64,000 nt of DNA from Brachynemurus nebulosus. Taxonomy: Eukaryota > Arthropoda > Insecta > Neuroptera > Myrmeleontidae. The notes under the pieces are model-generated. The model saw only the letters and a list, made by a program, of their open reading frames with translations, made no database searches and was not told where the DNA came from. Positions 38,601 to 53,806 of the stretch are shown here, piece after piece (position 1 is the stretch's first letter; each line of letters opens with the position of its first letter). The stretch spans positions 310,001 through 374,000 of the forward strand of contig JAPWDM010000047.1 of NCBI GenBank assembly GCA_035578155.1, written 5' to 3'. The position numbers and the translations under genes are program-made.

Positions 38601-39565
38601 ATGATGGTGACAACAGTACCATCATTTTTTGCGGCGCATCCGATGGTGACCTTGACTTTGACCTCAAGGTCAAGGATCAAAGCCATATCAAGGTCAACTC
38701 GGTTTTTTTTAAATGGCAACCCCTCTTTTCGACCTCGGAAATGGAAAAAGCAGAAAATTCTGCATTCGAATATGACCGTGAAGTCAAGATCAAGGTCAAA
38801 TTAAGGTCAAATGCTGATTTTTACTGTATTTTTAATTGAAATTTTTACTGTAATTTTTTTAATTTTGATGTTCCATAGAAAGTGTAGACACGATGTAGAC
38901 CTGCGCAGTAGATGTAGCCAGAATGTAGACGTGCGCACTAGGTGCAGGTACGATGTAGACATGCGCAGTAAGTGAAGTTGGTAGGAATGAGGTTGAAGGA
39001 AGAATAAAAAAAAGAAATATTTCAAAATTACCCCATAAAATTGTAACTTTAAAATATTGGACTCTATAGGCAAACTTGTTCGTCTAATATGTTGTAAGGT
39101 TACAATTTTATGTGGTAACTTTGAAATATTTCATTTTTTTATTCTTCCTACAACTTCATTCCTACCTACTTCACTTACTGCGCATGTCTATATCCTACCT
39201 GTACTTAGCGCGCACGTCTACATCCTGGCTACACCTATTGCGCAGGCCTACATTCTGGCTATACTTACTGCGCAGGTCTACATCCTGTCTAAAATCTACT
39301 GCCGAACGATAAAATTAAAAAAATTACATTAGACTTTTCAATTAAAAAATACAGTAAAAGTCAGCATTTGACGTTGATCATTGACTTTAAAGTCATATTC
39401 GGATGCAGAATTTTTTGCTCTTTCCATTTCCGGGGTCGAAAAGGGGGTTACCATTTGAAAAAACCGAGTTGACCTTGATATGACCTTGATCCTTGACCTT
39501 GAGGTCAAAGTCAAGGTCACCATCGGATGCGCCGCAAAAAATGATGGAACTTTTGTCACCATCAT
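38601..39565. mobile_element. Large foldback with TCAAGGTCA sites, copy 2
   Basis: Counterpart of 3358-4322; arms at 38601-39063 and 39078-39565, with the same eight half-sites. Confidence 0.8.
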
Positions 39566-42500
39566 TTGTCCCAAAGATGATGTCAAAACTGATTTCAATT
39601 CCAACAAAAATAAAGAATCCATTTACTTTTAAATCGATATCTCAAAACGAAAGGGTAACCTAACTTCCTCCACAATAGTTAAATATCAAGGCGTTTCTAA
39701 CATTTTTAATCTCTGTCACTTAAAGAGATTGAGACTAGTTTAAACTACTTAAGTTTAATGCTAAGAAATAAAATTTAACCTTTTTTGTCCATAAATGTCT
39801 GAGTGTATAGATTTATAGGAATTAAGTTACTATTTTCAATCAGATCAGTTATGCTCTTTATTAATTTTAGGTGCCGAAACGCATACTAAAATTGTAGGTG
39901 TCGGAATACATACGACATACCCACACATTTTGCACCCTTCTAAGCCATACGGTACCCCTAAAAGTTACAAGCTCCGATTTTTGAAAACTTATAATAAAAC
40001 GAATAAATAAATTTTCATTAAGAACACACATGAAAAAAAATACCCTGGGAGGTACCGAACTGCCGTTCCATCGTATTCTGGTCAAAATTAAGCCCTGTTT
40101 AATAGAGCTATAAATAAAAAGAAAAATTGGCCAAATTTAAATTCATTGTTGTAAACACAATATTTTATTTAAACTAACAAAAAATATGCTTAAGGAAAGT
40201 GTCAAAATTACTTTTTCAAAAATATGTCTTGATTCTAAGTAACACAATTAACATGACAAAATTATAGTGGCCTTGATAGCATATTATACAGCAACAAATT
40301 ATAAATGATCGATTTTTAAAATTATTATTTTTCTATTTATAGAAGTTGTAGGTGAAAGATTTCACATGCACGGTATACACAGTCACACAATATTTTCACA
40401 TGCAGCCAACAATAGTAAAAACTATAGAATTGAAAATTCAATAATTACAGTAAATATTCGACAAGTATTCGGGAGATTCATCATCAAAAGTTCTACTTTA
40501 TCAGATTAAAATAATCGACTTTTTATAAAAGACCAAAGAAATATGTAATAAGATTTTCTGTTAGAACCTCAAAGAAAAATATTATTACATTATACCCAGC
40601 GAACAAAAATGATTCAATGATGATTTACTGTAGAATATACTGTAGACCATTGTTTGCTAACCAGTGGTCTGAGGACGGATGCCGAGCGCCTCGCAAATAT
40701 ATTTCGCCGGTCTGCAAAAGTGTACTTCAAATAGAAAATATTGTTGAAAAGTTTCAAAATGATCTGAAAGTTCTGAAAATTTCCAATGTCCTATCAAATG
40801 TCTGCATGTAATCCAATATGTGACCGGTCCACAAATTCAAGGTTCTTATCGAGCGGTGACTGAAAAAAAAATTGAAAAACACTATTGTAGACTACCGATG
40901 TAAGACCGTTACCTTTCGTGAATTTTTGTGCAAAACGGTTATTCGCTAAAACAGTATTGTAACAGGCATGCTGTTGGTCATAGTTGATTGCTATTCGCAA
41001 CGCAGGCATAAAATAATAACCCAGTAATTAGTACACAAATTAAAACTGGCGTATTGCCTAGAACCGCGTGTCATATACATATGATTGACACCACACATGT
41101 CTGTGCTCTACATATTGTAATATACTTCACAAACGGTCAATACAAACCTATAAAAATTGACTGTTTAATAGGTAAACTACAATATATAAATTAACGTGTC
41201 AAATTATGCATATATGAATATGTATTATGAGGAAATTATAAATTAAAAAATTTAACACACCCTGTAGTGTTATGAATATACATAATAATGATGTGTATGT
41301 ACATAGTACATAGCTCTGTATCTGTTTGTAATAAATGAACTGGACGTCCGTCACCTACAGCCTCCGGGCGACATAGAACTCAGCACAGTTCATCTTACAT
41401 ACCATTTACACCATGTACATTATGTACATTATGTACATGGCTTATACCGTAAATGGGATGAATGCGAATATAAAGGTAAATTGGTACAAAACGAAAAAAG
41501 TTATTCATGAAATTGGTTTAAATATGCAAACATATTATATTTTATTATTATTATTACAGTCGGCACCAAGAAAGTGTTACAACGCGGGACTAAAGAATAG
41601 TTTCATAGTGAGATAGACGCCAAAGTAAAATTTGGATTGTAGATTTATAAGTTTATAGAACGAAATGTACATTAAGTAAACAAATAAAAAAATAAATAAA
41701 GTTAAAATATTTTTATTTTTGATTAGTCTGACTATATGTTGTCATGCGGCTAACATTACATTTGTCAATGAGACTCACATGTGCCTTACCACAGAGGACA
41801 AAGACCCCGCAACTATCTCTTTTCTGAAATCACGAGTGTGTACTTTTGTGCTCATTAGGCTTCTTAGTTGTCAGTTTGTCAGTAGCAGTCGATGATTGAA
41901 GATCAACCACACGATAATGGACTTGATTGTTGTTGGTATTGTTACATCCCCTAGTACATGCGTATGCTGTCATAGCTATGTATGCAATAACTGAGCCACG
42001 TGACCGCCCCTACTATCTGCGTTACTCACACAAATACACAAAATCGCACTAATACAATGTAAACCCAGTGTGTGTATACAACATATTGTCTATCTCTTAC
42101 ATGTTACACTGGTTCCAGTAGTGTAGGCATAGATATGTTGTCTCTATTACTCTATGTGCCTTACCGTTTTCTATTTATTTTTAACAATTTTCAACCGATC
42201 TTTAATTCTAATAACGTTAAATTTTTGATTTCTCTTGATTCAGTTTTATTAATTTTAATAAGCAAAAAATACTTATTGTTAGACCCAGTGACTAGTATAC
42301 TGCTAGGTACCTTACAACGACAATAACAAAACAAACACTCTGTGTGTACTAATATGCAGCATTTGATTGTTTGTCATACAAGAGTGATGAAAGTGATATT
42401 GGTTATAACTTATAACACTTTGGCAATGCACAGTTTCATAGTGCTTACTGTAATTTATTAAAATCATTATTATTATTATTATTTTATTATTAATAATAAC

Positions 42501-42676
42501 AAAATACACCGTGAAATTTGAATTCGTGCCGATTCACTCCAGTTTCCGGTATACCTACTACATAAGTACATACATGAATTACGCAATACATCAATGTAAA
42601 AATAAACTAATTGTAAGTACTGCTAAAGTCTTTAGGAAATGTTTATAGTGCTAGAGCTGTGGAAAATTCTGAGTAG
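39566..42676. other. Unassigned AT-rich sequence (copy 2)
   Basis: Counterpart of 4323-7433, including the speculative small spliced frame at 41413-41616 and an ATT microsatellite at 42464-42500. Confidence 0.5.
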
Positions 42677-43055
42677 ACAATGGGTGCGTTTGGCAGAAAA
42701 AAGTTCTTGTTAGGATTAAAGACCAAACTATACTATACCATTTTCAGCCAGAACGCGCTTATATTAGGCGCTAATTTGTTCCGCCATGTTTGTTTATATT
42801 TATTTTTAGAGAAGTTATTCTGTGAATAGTTGTTCTGTGCAATTTTTTTATTTAATATTATTAACAATTACAAACAATGAACCAACAAATAATGAAGACC
42901 TATGTATACAAAAATCGTAGATTTAATATATTAGAGGTTATGTTTCTCAGTGAAAACTATTTTTGTGTCCTAGCGGAAAGTAGCATACACAGCACGACCG
43001 CCATTTTACTTATAAAAGTTTGTAAGTTCTATTTTCTGCCAAACGCACCCATTGT
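42677..43055. mobile_element. 379 bp MITE, copy 2
   Basis: Counterpart of 7434-7812 with both 24 bp ends intact. Confidence 0.85.
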
Positions 43056-43746
43056 ATTGTATACAACGTTTCTCTAATTTCAGTTGATCACGGTACTGTG
43101 TAGCACAGTAATCACTGGTAGGGTAAGTATGTAGCTGGTAGGTAATCTACACTTTGACATTTTCAGTTTTGATTAAATCTCCTTCCCGTAAAATACCTCC
43201 ACTAGCTCTTGGACTATTGCGTACATATATGATAATAAACAATTATAGCAGAACTCTTTTTTGTGCGGTGGATAGGGACCGCATAAAAAAATCGAACAAA
43301 AAAAATATATCCCAAAATATCATAAATAGCTATAAAAAGTATAGTTCGATTCAGATTGTACAAAAAACATTTTTTGTGCGGTTGGTCGGGACCGTAAAAA
43401 AAAATACCCCTGTCGCAGCATCTGCATAACATAGCGAATTTCCAAATCTTGGGCACTGGCGGATCTCATCTAAAACCTGTACCTATTTAAAATAGTTTAG
43501 CTTTCTAAGAGTAAAAGAATTTTTAAAATCGGTTGGGTAATTAGTTTTGGTATTTTTGGGGACCCAAGAACCCGAACGAATTTTGTGCAGCATAGTTGTA
43601 TCCATCTAAAATAATTTAGTTCTCTAGCAGTGAGAAATTTTTTAGCATCGGTTCGATAGCTTATTACTGGCGTTTTCGGATCTGCAAGATCCCGGTGGAC
43701 CTCATTAAAAAATCAGCTCGACCGTATATTCTAGGCGGACTTTATG

Positions 43747-43846
<100 letters not shown>

Positions 43847-43942
43847 AACCCGTTGTGTAGCATTCTACGCCGCATTTGCATCCGCAGGACAGTTGTGGAT
43901 CTCAGATAACACAACCTGTACCTATCTAAAATAGTTTACCTT

Positions 43943-45083
43943 GGTAATAGTAAAAAGGTTTCAAAATCGGTCAGTTATTTTATTTTTGACACTTTTAGGT
44001 CCTACTGACACTTCAGACCTTACATAACGTAATCTATATGTATCTAAAATAGCTTAGCTCCCCAACAGTGAAAAAATTTTCAAAATCGGTCGGCTAGTTT
44101 ATTTTTGACGCTTTTGGATCCGATGGACCCTGGCAGACTTTACATAACGTAATCTAAATTTATCTAAAATAGTTTAGCTCTGTAAGAGTGAAAAAATTTT
44201 CAAAATCGGTCGGTTAGTTTATTTTTACCACTTTTGGGTCCCATGGACCCTGGCGGACCCTAAATAACGTAATGTATGTCTATCTACAATAGTTAGTTCC
44301 CCAACAGTGAAAAAATTTTCAAAATCGGTCGGTTAGTTTATTTTTGACACTTTTGGACCCATGGACCCTGGCAGACCTTACATAACGTAATCTATATTTA
44401 TCTAAAATAGTTTAGCTCTGTAACAGTGAAAAAATTTTCAAGATCGGTCGGTTAGTTTATTTTTGACACTTTTGGATCCCATGGACCCTGGCAGACCTTA
44501 CATAACGTAATCTATATTTATCTAAAATAGTTTAGCTCTGTAACAGTGAAAAAATTTTCAAAATCGGTCAGTTAGTTTATTTTTGACACTTTTGGGTTCT
44601 ATGGACCTTGGTGGACCTTACATAACGTAATTTATATTTATCTAAAATAGTTTAGCTCTGTAACAGTGAAAAAATTTTCAAAATCGGTCAGTTAGTTTAT
44701 TTTTGACACTTCTGGATCCTATGGACTCTGGCAGACCTTACATAACGGAATCTATATTTATCTAAAACAGTTTAGCTCTGTAACAGTGAAAAAATTTTCA
44801 AAATCGATCAGGCAGTTTATTTTTGACACTTTTGGGTCCTATGGACCGAGGCGGACCTTACATAACGTAATCGATATTTATCTAAAATAGTTTAGCTCTG
44901 TAACAGTGAAAAAATTTTCAAAATCGGTCAGTTAGTTTATTTTTGACACTTTTGGGTCCTGTGGACCCTGGCGGACCTTACATAATGTATTCTAAATCTA
45001 TCTAAAATAGTTTAGCTCTGTAACAGTGAAGAAATTTTTAAAATTGGTCGTTTAGTTTATTTTTTACAATTATGGGATCAGTA
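43943..45083. repeat. 120 bp tandem array, copy 2
   Basis: Same units in the same order as 8700-9840. Confidence 0.95.
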
Positions 45084-46026
45084 AATCCTAGCGAAACTCA
45101 TACAAGTCTAGTACTCTAACAGTAAGAAAAGGGTTCTAAGGATCTCATATAACTTATGGCAGTCCGTAAGCTTCTTGCGGACATCATTTAATTAATTAAT
45201 TCAAATACTTTAACTTACTAACTGTGAAAAAATTTTTAAAATCGATTGGTTAATTAATTTCTGGCCTTTTTAGGTCCCGAAAACCTTGACCTCACATAAA
45301 ATACCTTAAATCCATTTGAAATGGTTTAATTTTTTAACATTATTAATTATTAGTGGAAAAATTTTCAAAATCGATTCAAAATATTTTTCCGTACATACAT
45401 AATATGTACATTGTACATATTTTGTTTTGTTTCATATTTAGTAATATTTATATCATAACATAATCTTCAATTTCTTGTTTACTTAAAAATTCAAAAAAAA
45501 AAAAAAAATTCTTCATTACATTAGCTTAGAAAATCTGTTTAATTTACATTTTTTAACATGGGATAGAACCATGCTAATTATAATGCAATAAATGAGAAAC
45601 AAAACTCTATACATGTATGTGTGTTATATCACATATATGTGAATAGTTTTCACTTGTTCTCACAAAATTCTTTAATAAAAAAGTGAAATACTTTTATACT
45701 TAATAAAGAACTGAGATATAAATATAAATTACTTATTAGACTAACAAAGAAAGAATAAAAGTGAAAATTTACATTTTCTCGAAAAATACTTAAAATAGAA
45801 AGAAAATTATAAGAATATTTTCTTCATAATTTTTTTTTCCTTTTCAACGATGTAAAAATTGAACTGCCTTATGATAGGATCGAATGATAAAAAATGGCCA
45901 GAAAACCTACTTCTGGGCATCCGACGTGTCTGGCTAACGAACTTAGCCAAGCCAATTCAGAATCCAGTCCACACACAAAATTTCATAAGCGTTAGACGTT
46001 TCGTTCGAGAGTTATCGTGGGAACAC

Positions 46027-46030
<4 letters not shown>

Positions 46031-46095
<65 letters not shown>
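46031..46095. repeat. (TA)n, 5' side of S, copy 2
   Basis: Two TA units shorter than its copy 1 partner. This shift makes the neighbouring frame read on past the tract, giving a 120-codon frame here instead of 82, which is an artefact. Confidence 0.97.
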
Positions 46096-46098
<3 letters not shown>

Positions 46099-46899
46099 TT
46101 TAGTGAATATCATTTTCGTATTCTAGGGACCTCAAAACAGATTTCTGCCATAGTCCCGGACTCAGATTGCGTCATGACACCTATTGTAATAGCTGAATTT
46201 CGAGTTTTCGAAATTCGCTAAAATGTCAGAAAAAAACATCACACAAAACGCTCAAAACTTAGAAATTTTCTTAAAAATTGCTTCTATAAACAAGATAAAG
46301 CATTCATTTGCACGTAGAAACATTTTATTTCAATTTTATAATGTTATGAAAATTTTGAAAAATACATCTTTAACAAAATTAAATGATGCAATAACTTATG
46401 TTCTTATGCAATGTATTGATTAAATGCTTAAAAGCCGTTAAAAAGTATTTTTACCAAAGAAAGTTATTATAGTAATTGTTTAAGTTTCTTACTGTCTCAT
46501 GATTTCGATTCAAATTATGCATTTTAATGGCCATTTTTTACAAACCGCATAAAAAAATCGCACAAAAAAGACCGCATAAAAAAGAGTTCAGCTGTATTAC
46601 TGTAGCACTTTATTTGCATGCGTATATGCAAGAAATGGTGTAGATATAGAAGTTCTCTTCTACGTGTTGCAATTTCGTCATATTAAACTGTATCGATTTT
46701 ATCGTTTGTTGTTTTAATTTTATTTTCTTTATGATATAAAAATTGCATTGACAAACAAGCAAGTTATAAAAATTTTAAAAATTAAATTTGCTGATTAATG
46801 ACTATAGTTCCATATTTCGTTTACAAAAGGTACAGAATTTTTTTTTTTTTTTTTTTTTGAAATCGCTAAGAATAAATATCTGAGTGAATTTTTTTTTAA

Positions 46900-47784
46900 G
46901 GGGAGGTTTACTCGAGACCCCTTAAAAATTATGTATTTTTCTAGAATTTTTTTCTCAAGAACGGAAGTAAATATCAATTTCAAATTTTGTGCACATATTT
47001 ATTAAGTATTAAACTATACAAAAAAAATTTTTCAAAGAAGAATATAAAAAAATGTCCATTTTACAGATAGTGCAGTGTGACGATCCGAAAATCCAATGCC
47101 TTGTTGGTGGACATCCTAGCGCCGGTAATAAACCACCGAAATCCAAAAACAAAAAAGATTTATAAAATATATGAAGAGAACCGGCACCTCTACCTATAAT
47201 ATCAATAAATTGCTAAAAGAAAAAAAAATGGCAAATGTTTGAACTTTTGATTATGATTTTTGTCTTATTTTTCGCTCTTTAAAGTAAATTTAAAAATAAA
47301 GTATATTGAACTTAGGTAGAGGTGCCGAACAATTGAATTATCTTTAAAATAAAAAATTTTAAAAAAAAGGATCCATCGAATAGTTTTTGAGTTATCGTGT
47401 CCACCAGTTCCAAAAATATAGTTCTGAGATATTATAAAATATATATAAAAAAACGTATTTTCAAAATTTTATATTTAATACTCATTATTGCGTGAACTAC
47501 GTTTTTGGAATTTTTTTTTATAGAAAGCTGGATTCGGTTAATGTGCAAGAATCTTGTTTTTAAATTATTTTCAATAAAATCACTTGAGGACCTTATTCTA
47601 CACATAACTTGCTATCAATTTCGGCAAAAAAAAAAATTGATTTTTTTATCAAATCTCAAGTATACGTTCCCTTAAATTACTTTCAGCAAAAACACTTTGG
47701 GAACATATTCTACACATAATTAGCTACCAATTTATGCACAAAAAAAAATTGATTTTTTTTAACGACTCTCAAGTAAACCTCCCC
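46900..47784. mobile_element. TTAA-flanked DNA element, copy 2
   Basis: Counterpart of 11661-12545; TTAA on both sides. Confidence 0.65.
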
Positions 47785-48042
47785 TTAAGAAAACAAACAA
47801 ATCCTTGTCAATTTTTTTTTATTAGTTTCTACATTCCTATCTATTTTTCTAGTCTAAATAGCAGTGGTACTTTCAAAATTTTTCTTGTTTATCACGAATT
47901 TTTAGCTGTCGCTATAACCACCAACTCAACTTTTTCTATAAAATCTCTTCAGAGTTCAGGGTTTCTCTGGATGCCTTCGTCATTGGCTTAAAGAGCCTAG
48001 CTATATTAACCCTTTTCACTCGAACCATTTTTTAGTATGGGT

Positions 48043-49790
48043 TAGAGATGTGCTCGTGAGTACATTTTTACTCACGATCACGCACAGTCACGAATTAGCT
48101 TTTGTACTCACGCCCGATCACGAACGAGAAAATTTATTTCTTTTCACACTCACGCACGATCACGAACAAAAATATTTTATGCTTTCACACTCACGCACGA
48201 TCACGAACAAAAAAATTTTATTCTTTCACACTCACGCACGCTTACGAATTAAACATAAAAATCTTTGAAACTAATCGTTGGAATTTTAAATAAAAATCAC
48301 TATCGCTTTAACAATCAGTTAAAATTATGTCCTTGGGATAAAATCAGAATACGGTTAATAGGGCTAACATTATTACTGAGATTAAAACTGATGCAAATTA
48401 TATACTATTTAATTTTTTCTGGAAAGTGAGAAAATTTTCAAAATTTTTCATCTAATGATTTATTGTTTAATTTTTGTTCTTATTGTATTTGTATATAAAC
48501 ATGACATTTCGCACAACCAAACCAAATATCTAGTTTTTTAACAAAATTGTGAGAAAATATTTTTTAGTACCTATAAACACATAGAAAATAATTCTTTTTT
48601 ATAACACCTGCTTCTAAAGTTCAATATTCGAGCGTTGTGTAGTGGGCGTAAAGAGCAGTTTTTTATATCATTGTAAAACAAACGACAGTAACTGTGCGCG
48701 AAAGTACAAGTGTGCGTGAAAGTAGCTAAAACTATGCGAGAAAATAATGATATTCATTTATCAATGATAATCATATTCAAATTAACATGGAAACGATCAA
48801 CAAATTAATAAAAAAAACAACAACGTTCTACAAATTAATAAAAATTGCTTAAAAATAATTAATTTTTTTCTCTCTATTAAACTTTAGAAGCCGTCGTTAT
48901 AAAAAATTATGTTCGATACGTATGCGTAAAGAGAGGTATTCGGTAGGCTTAAATTGGGGCACTCGCTAAAGGGACAGACGTATACACAACGAGATCTCGT
49001 GCGCTTACGCACTCGATCTCGTTATGTATACGTCAGTCCCTTAGACTCGTGCCCGAATTTAAGCCTACTAGAATACCTCTCTTTACGCATATGTATCGAA
49101 AATAACTATTTTTAAAATAATGATAATAATAAAACAACTTAAAATATTGAAAAAGATAATATTCCTTTAAGTAACCCCTCTTTATATAATGTCTTCATGA
49201 CCATATTGTTCAAAACTGACCTTGTTATTTACAATTATACTCTTTGACTGAGACCGTATATCCACACATCGTGAGAGATGCAGACTAATTTTAAGAATTT
49301 CTTAAAAATTTAAGAAATTATTTAAAAACGGAAGAATCAGAACAACATCATAAACACTGTTGGATATTTCTAATTTGTAAATCATTTTGTATACACTCCA
49401 AGTATCTCGGTAAAGAACTGGAATTTGTTAGTAAGGGTTATTGGATTTCTACCTACTTGTGCTTGTAAAAACCAATATATAAAAAAAAGATTTTTTTGTA
49501 GTTAAAATATCAAATTGGTTTAGTTAATATTCCCTAAAATTGAAAATAATAAATTATTTAAAAATTTTTTATTCATGGTCTTTAACTTTTCGTGACTCAC
49601 GAATTATTCACGACAAGAAATTAAATGTCACGATCACGCCCACTCACGCACGATCGTAGAAAATTATTCACGATCACGATGGGTCACGCGTGACCCGGCG
49701 GGTCACGCTTGAATTCACGATTTTGGCACATCTCTAATGTATACCCTTTCAAATTTACGATTTACGATTTACGATTTTGGCACATCTCTA
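48043..49790. mobile_element. hAT-like element, copy 2
   Basis: Counterpart of 12804-14551; GTATGGGT on both sides. The substitution 49124 T (13885 G) lies inside it. Confidence 0.88.
48912..49100. mobile_element. Foldback MITE inside the hAT, copy 2
   Basis: Counterpart of 13673-13861. Confidence 0.85.
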
Positions 49791-50056
49791 GTATGGGTAT
49801 TCAGCTACTCGACAGTAGTTTTAATAAAAAATTGTAATACATCAAAGATAAGTATTTTAAACAAAAGTAGTTTACTTACATATTTTATTTTATTTGCATA
49901 TTACCAACATTATATTTTAATATTAAATTTTATAATTTTCCTTAGTGTGATATTTGAAATCAAGAATAGGATGGCGCCTGAGAGGCGCCTTTCGAGTGCA
50001 AAGGGTATTTATTGTGTCGCCGTGGCGGCGCCTATCGAGTGCAAAGGGTTAATATA

Positions 50057-50600
50057 CAATTGAATTAAATTACATCAACGGGGGTGGTTGGCGGTTAAAA
50101 TTTAGAAGTCAATTTTACAAACAGGGGTGAAAAATTAAAAATTATAAAATTTTGTTTGCAAATTTCAAATCTACTTAAAAAATATAATTTTTATGTTTCC
50201 ATGCAATTTCATCCGCAACATATGATTCTGATGATACTATTTGGGTAGTTTCAGAACATGATTTTTTGAAATCAAAAAATGAGATTCTCTAAATCAAAAT
50301 TCATTTACCGTAACAATGAAGGGAAGGAGTCAGCTGAATCTTCTTCAGTTAGTTACTGGTTTTTATGTACTGATTCTTACTATTAAACACTGACGGTAGG
50401 TAATAATGTCACAAAAGAGCTTCTGAATTTAGACTGTTATATGTAAGGTCTATACTACGAAACTGAGCAAAAATAAGTCGATTTGATTTTTTACTTTCTT
50501 TTGCAATTTGCAACCAAATTTTAAAAAATCCCCCTTTTTCAAAAAATCAACCCCAAAATTTTAATCTTTAACCACCCCTGCTGATGTAATTTGATCAAAT
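50057..50600. repeat. Diverged inverted-repeat element, copy 2
   Basis: Counterpart of 14818-15361. Confidence 0.5.
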
Positions 50601-50804
50601 TGCATATCAGAAGATAACTCTTTACAAAACAGTAATATCACCAATTTAAGGTTTTGTTCTATTTCTTTTACCATGTTCAAGATATTTGAAAAATTCAATT
50701 ACCTCAATTTTTAAAGAGTAATTTCATCCCTTCAAGCCCTTGTTCCGTCGATAAAAAAATTCGTTCTTTTTATTTTTTCGTTCTTTTTATTTGTTAAAAT
50801 CCGT

Positions 50805-51329
50805 TCAGTAGATTTTGCGTGATGGGTGCACAACTGCATATGCTCCAAATTGTTTTTGTATTATCCCATGGGAAAGAGACCTTTTCCCACAACAAAAAGT
50901 ATCTTCCCAGATACCCAGTCTTGACCCAGATAATAAATTATCACCACACTAAATTTCTCAAAGTCCATTCGATAGTGTTTGCGTAATGTGTGCACCTGCT
51001 GAAAATGATTTTTGTATTTTCCCGAGGGAAGCAGACTTTTCTCCGTAATATAACGTAGCTTATATGTTAACCCAGGTAATATGTTAACACCAGATCAAAT
51101 TTCATCAAAATCCATTGAATAGTTTTTGCATAATGCGAGCACAGGCTCAAAATGGTTTGGTATTTTTCCGTGGGAATAAGACATTTTCTCGGAATAAAAT
51201 GTATCTTGAATGTTGGCTCAGGTAATAAGTTATCACCATACCAAATTTCATTAAAATCCGTTCAGTAGTTTTTTCCATTCCATGCAAAGGCACGGTCTCG
51301 TTACAGTTCTGTTATATATACATAGATGA
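50805..51329. repeat. ~150 bp tandem repeats, copy 2
   Basis: Counterpart of 15566-16090, with G at 51045 where copy 1 has A. Confidence 0.7.
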
Positions 51330-51610
51330 CATAACCTTCTGTACAGCTGGCCGGTTTTAACTGACCATTTTGGTAACAAACTTACACAAGCCAGGGTGAG
51401 GTTAAGCGGGTGTCACTGCAGGGTTTGCGAAGCAGCTTAACTATTTCGGGACAATTTACAAGATACGTTTAACACTCTCTAAAATCAGGAAGTTGGCTTG
51501 TTTAAGAAACAATCACCAAGAATTTAAATATAGTATATTGTGCAATAAGTGCGGGAAATTGTCGATTGCCCACGAAAGCGAAGTTGAGCGCACGAACGTA
51601 GTGACCGTCT

Positions 51611-53677
51611 CGTCTCATTCCTAAACATCAATTTGGCTTCCGCCGATACCATTCGACCACGGACCATCTTGTTCGCCTCAAGAATGCCATTCACGACGCC
51701 TTTCTCCAACGAAAACACCTTGTGGCCGTGTTTTTCGATTTGAAGAAAGCTTATGATATGACCTGGAGGTATGGCATTCTCAAGAAGCTGCACGACTGGG
51801 GTTTAAGAGGTAACCTCCCTTAGTTCGTAAAAAGTTTTCTGACTGACCGTTCTTTTCGTGTCCGGGTAGGTGACACTGAGTCTGAGGCCCACTCCCAGGA
51901 GAATGGTGTTCCTCAAGGCTCCACTATTAGTGTCACCTTGTTTTCCATCGCAGTCAGTCATATTGCAGCTTCAGCTCCAATTCGTCGTTGCTTGTACGTT
52001 GATGACCTCATAATCTTCTATGCAGCCGATTCCATCGAGGATATTCAATAACGGCTGCAACAAGGCATCAACGAAGTGGTGACTTCTGCAGAAGCTCTTG
52101 GTTTTCGATTTTCACCCCAAAAAACCTCTGTGGTTCACTTCTGCAGAAAGCGCAGCGCACGTCCGGATCCTGTCCTCACATTAAAAGGATCCAATCTTCA
52201 GTGCATTGATAGCGTCAGGTTTCTAGGACTAATTTTCGACAAACAACTTACGTGGCGTCCACACCTCCAAGCCTTAGCTGCGAGTTGTCGCAGGACAATA
52301 AACATGCTTAAGTGCTTGGTTGGTGCATCGTGGGGTGCGGGCCGGGAGTTGTTGCTTCGCCTGTACCAATCGCTGGTTCTGACTAGGATTTATTACGGCA
52401 GCATTGCTTACTCCTCCGCCCGGGCGTCTACGCTCCTTCTCCTAGATCCTGTTCACCATGCAGGCATACGACTGGCTACGGGAGCATTTCGAACGAGTCC
52501 TTCTATGAGCCTCTGCGTAGAGTCGAGTCTGCCTCCACTGCGACTGAGACGTGAGCATCTCTTATTCAATTATGCAGCGGGGGTATATGCAACACCTACG
52601 CATACTAATCACCCGACTCTATTCAGATACCGTTTACAGGGGCTCTACGGTCGACGTCCCACCATAAGTCGACCAGTGGCTGTTCGAACGCAGGAGTTAT
52701 TAGAGAGTCTGCACTTACAGTTCGCCAAGGTACTTCCCAAATGTCCTATGGAAGTACCTCCTTGGCTGATCCCTAAAGTAAGGTGTCGTTTCGACCTAAC
52801 TGGTCTCAACAAGGAGGAGACCAGTTCATTCGAATACCGATCCCGCCTCTATGAGATCATTAGCGAACTCGACTGTCTCTGTATATACACAGATGGTTCC
52901 AAAACAGCTACGGGTGTGGGAAGTGCCATCGTCATTCGTGACGATCCTCACGCTTGGTCACTTCCTCCCCAGGCCACTGTGTATACTGCAGAATTATTTG
53001 CTATTTTGCAAGCCCTGCGATTCTGTCAAACATCCGAAGACAGCGCATTCCTCATTTGTTCTGACTCACTGAGCGCGCTGCAAGCGATCTGTCACTCTCA
53101 CACCACCGATCCCGTGGTGCAAAACATCCTAACGTATCCCTACATGCTCCGCCAGAAGTCTGTCACCTTTTTCTGAATTCCCGGACATGTGGGGATACCT
53201 TGCAATGAACTCGCCGACCAGGCAGCACGTCATGCAGCCGAAGTCGGTGAGCCACATGACATTGCCATACGCCCAGAGGATCTGAGAGCGTGCATTAGAT
53301 CCGAGATTGAACATAAATGGCAACGAGAGTGGAACAACCTCACGGCAAAGCTCAGACAGGTGAAACTTGAGGTCCAAAGAACTCCGGAACCTGTAAATCT
53401 GAGCCGGCGAGAGAGTGTGGCTCTGACACGTTTACACTTGGGCCACACGGCGTTAACACATCGCCATCTTCTTGCCGGTGAGCATCAGCCAAGGTACGCC
53501 GCCTGCGGGACGGCGCTGGCCGCGAGGCATACAGTTGAGGAATGTGTAACCTTTGAGCCATTGCGCCAGAGGTTGCAGCTCCCAGATAGTGTAGCCGAAG
53601 CTTTAGCTTATGATGCTGTCTCTGAAAGAAAGATGCTAGAATTTCTCCGAAATTCGCATCTTCTTCAGAGACTTTAG
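51611..53677 (+). pseudogene. LINE RT-RNase H remnant, copy 2
   Basis: Shares all three stops with copy 1 (TAG 51821, TAA 52049, TGA 53174). YVDD is at 51995-52006 and the RNase H region runs to about 53230. Shared lesions mean the decay predates the block duplication. Confidence 0.92.
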
Positions 53678-53806
53678 GGGCATTACATCTCCGAATTTTA
53701 TCAAAGACGTCTCTTGATTCTCCCCCGATAGTTTAAACTTTTAATCCAATTACGTTTTTAATTTATGTGTTTTCAGAAAGTATTGTGTTGTCTTATTTAT
53801 TAACAA

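Larger units (their letters stand above)
48010..50048. mobile_element. piggyBac-like MITE with hAT insertion, copy 2
   Basis: Counterpart of 12771-14809, TTAA at 48006-48009 and 50049-50052. Confidence 0.75.
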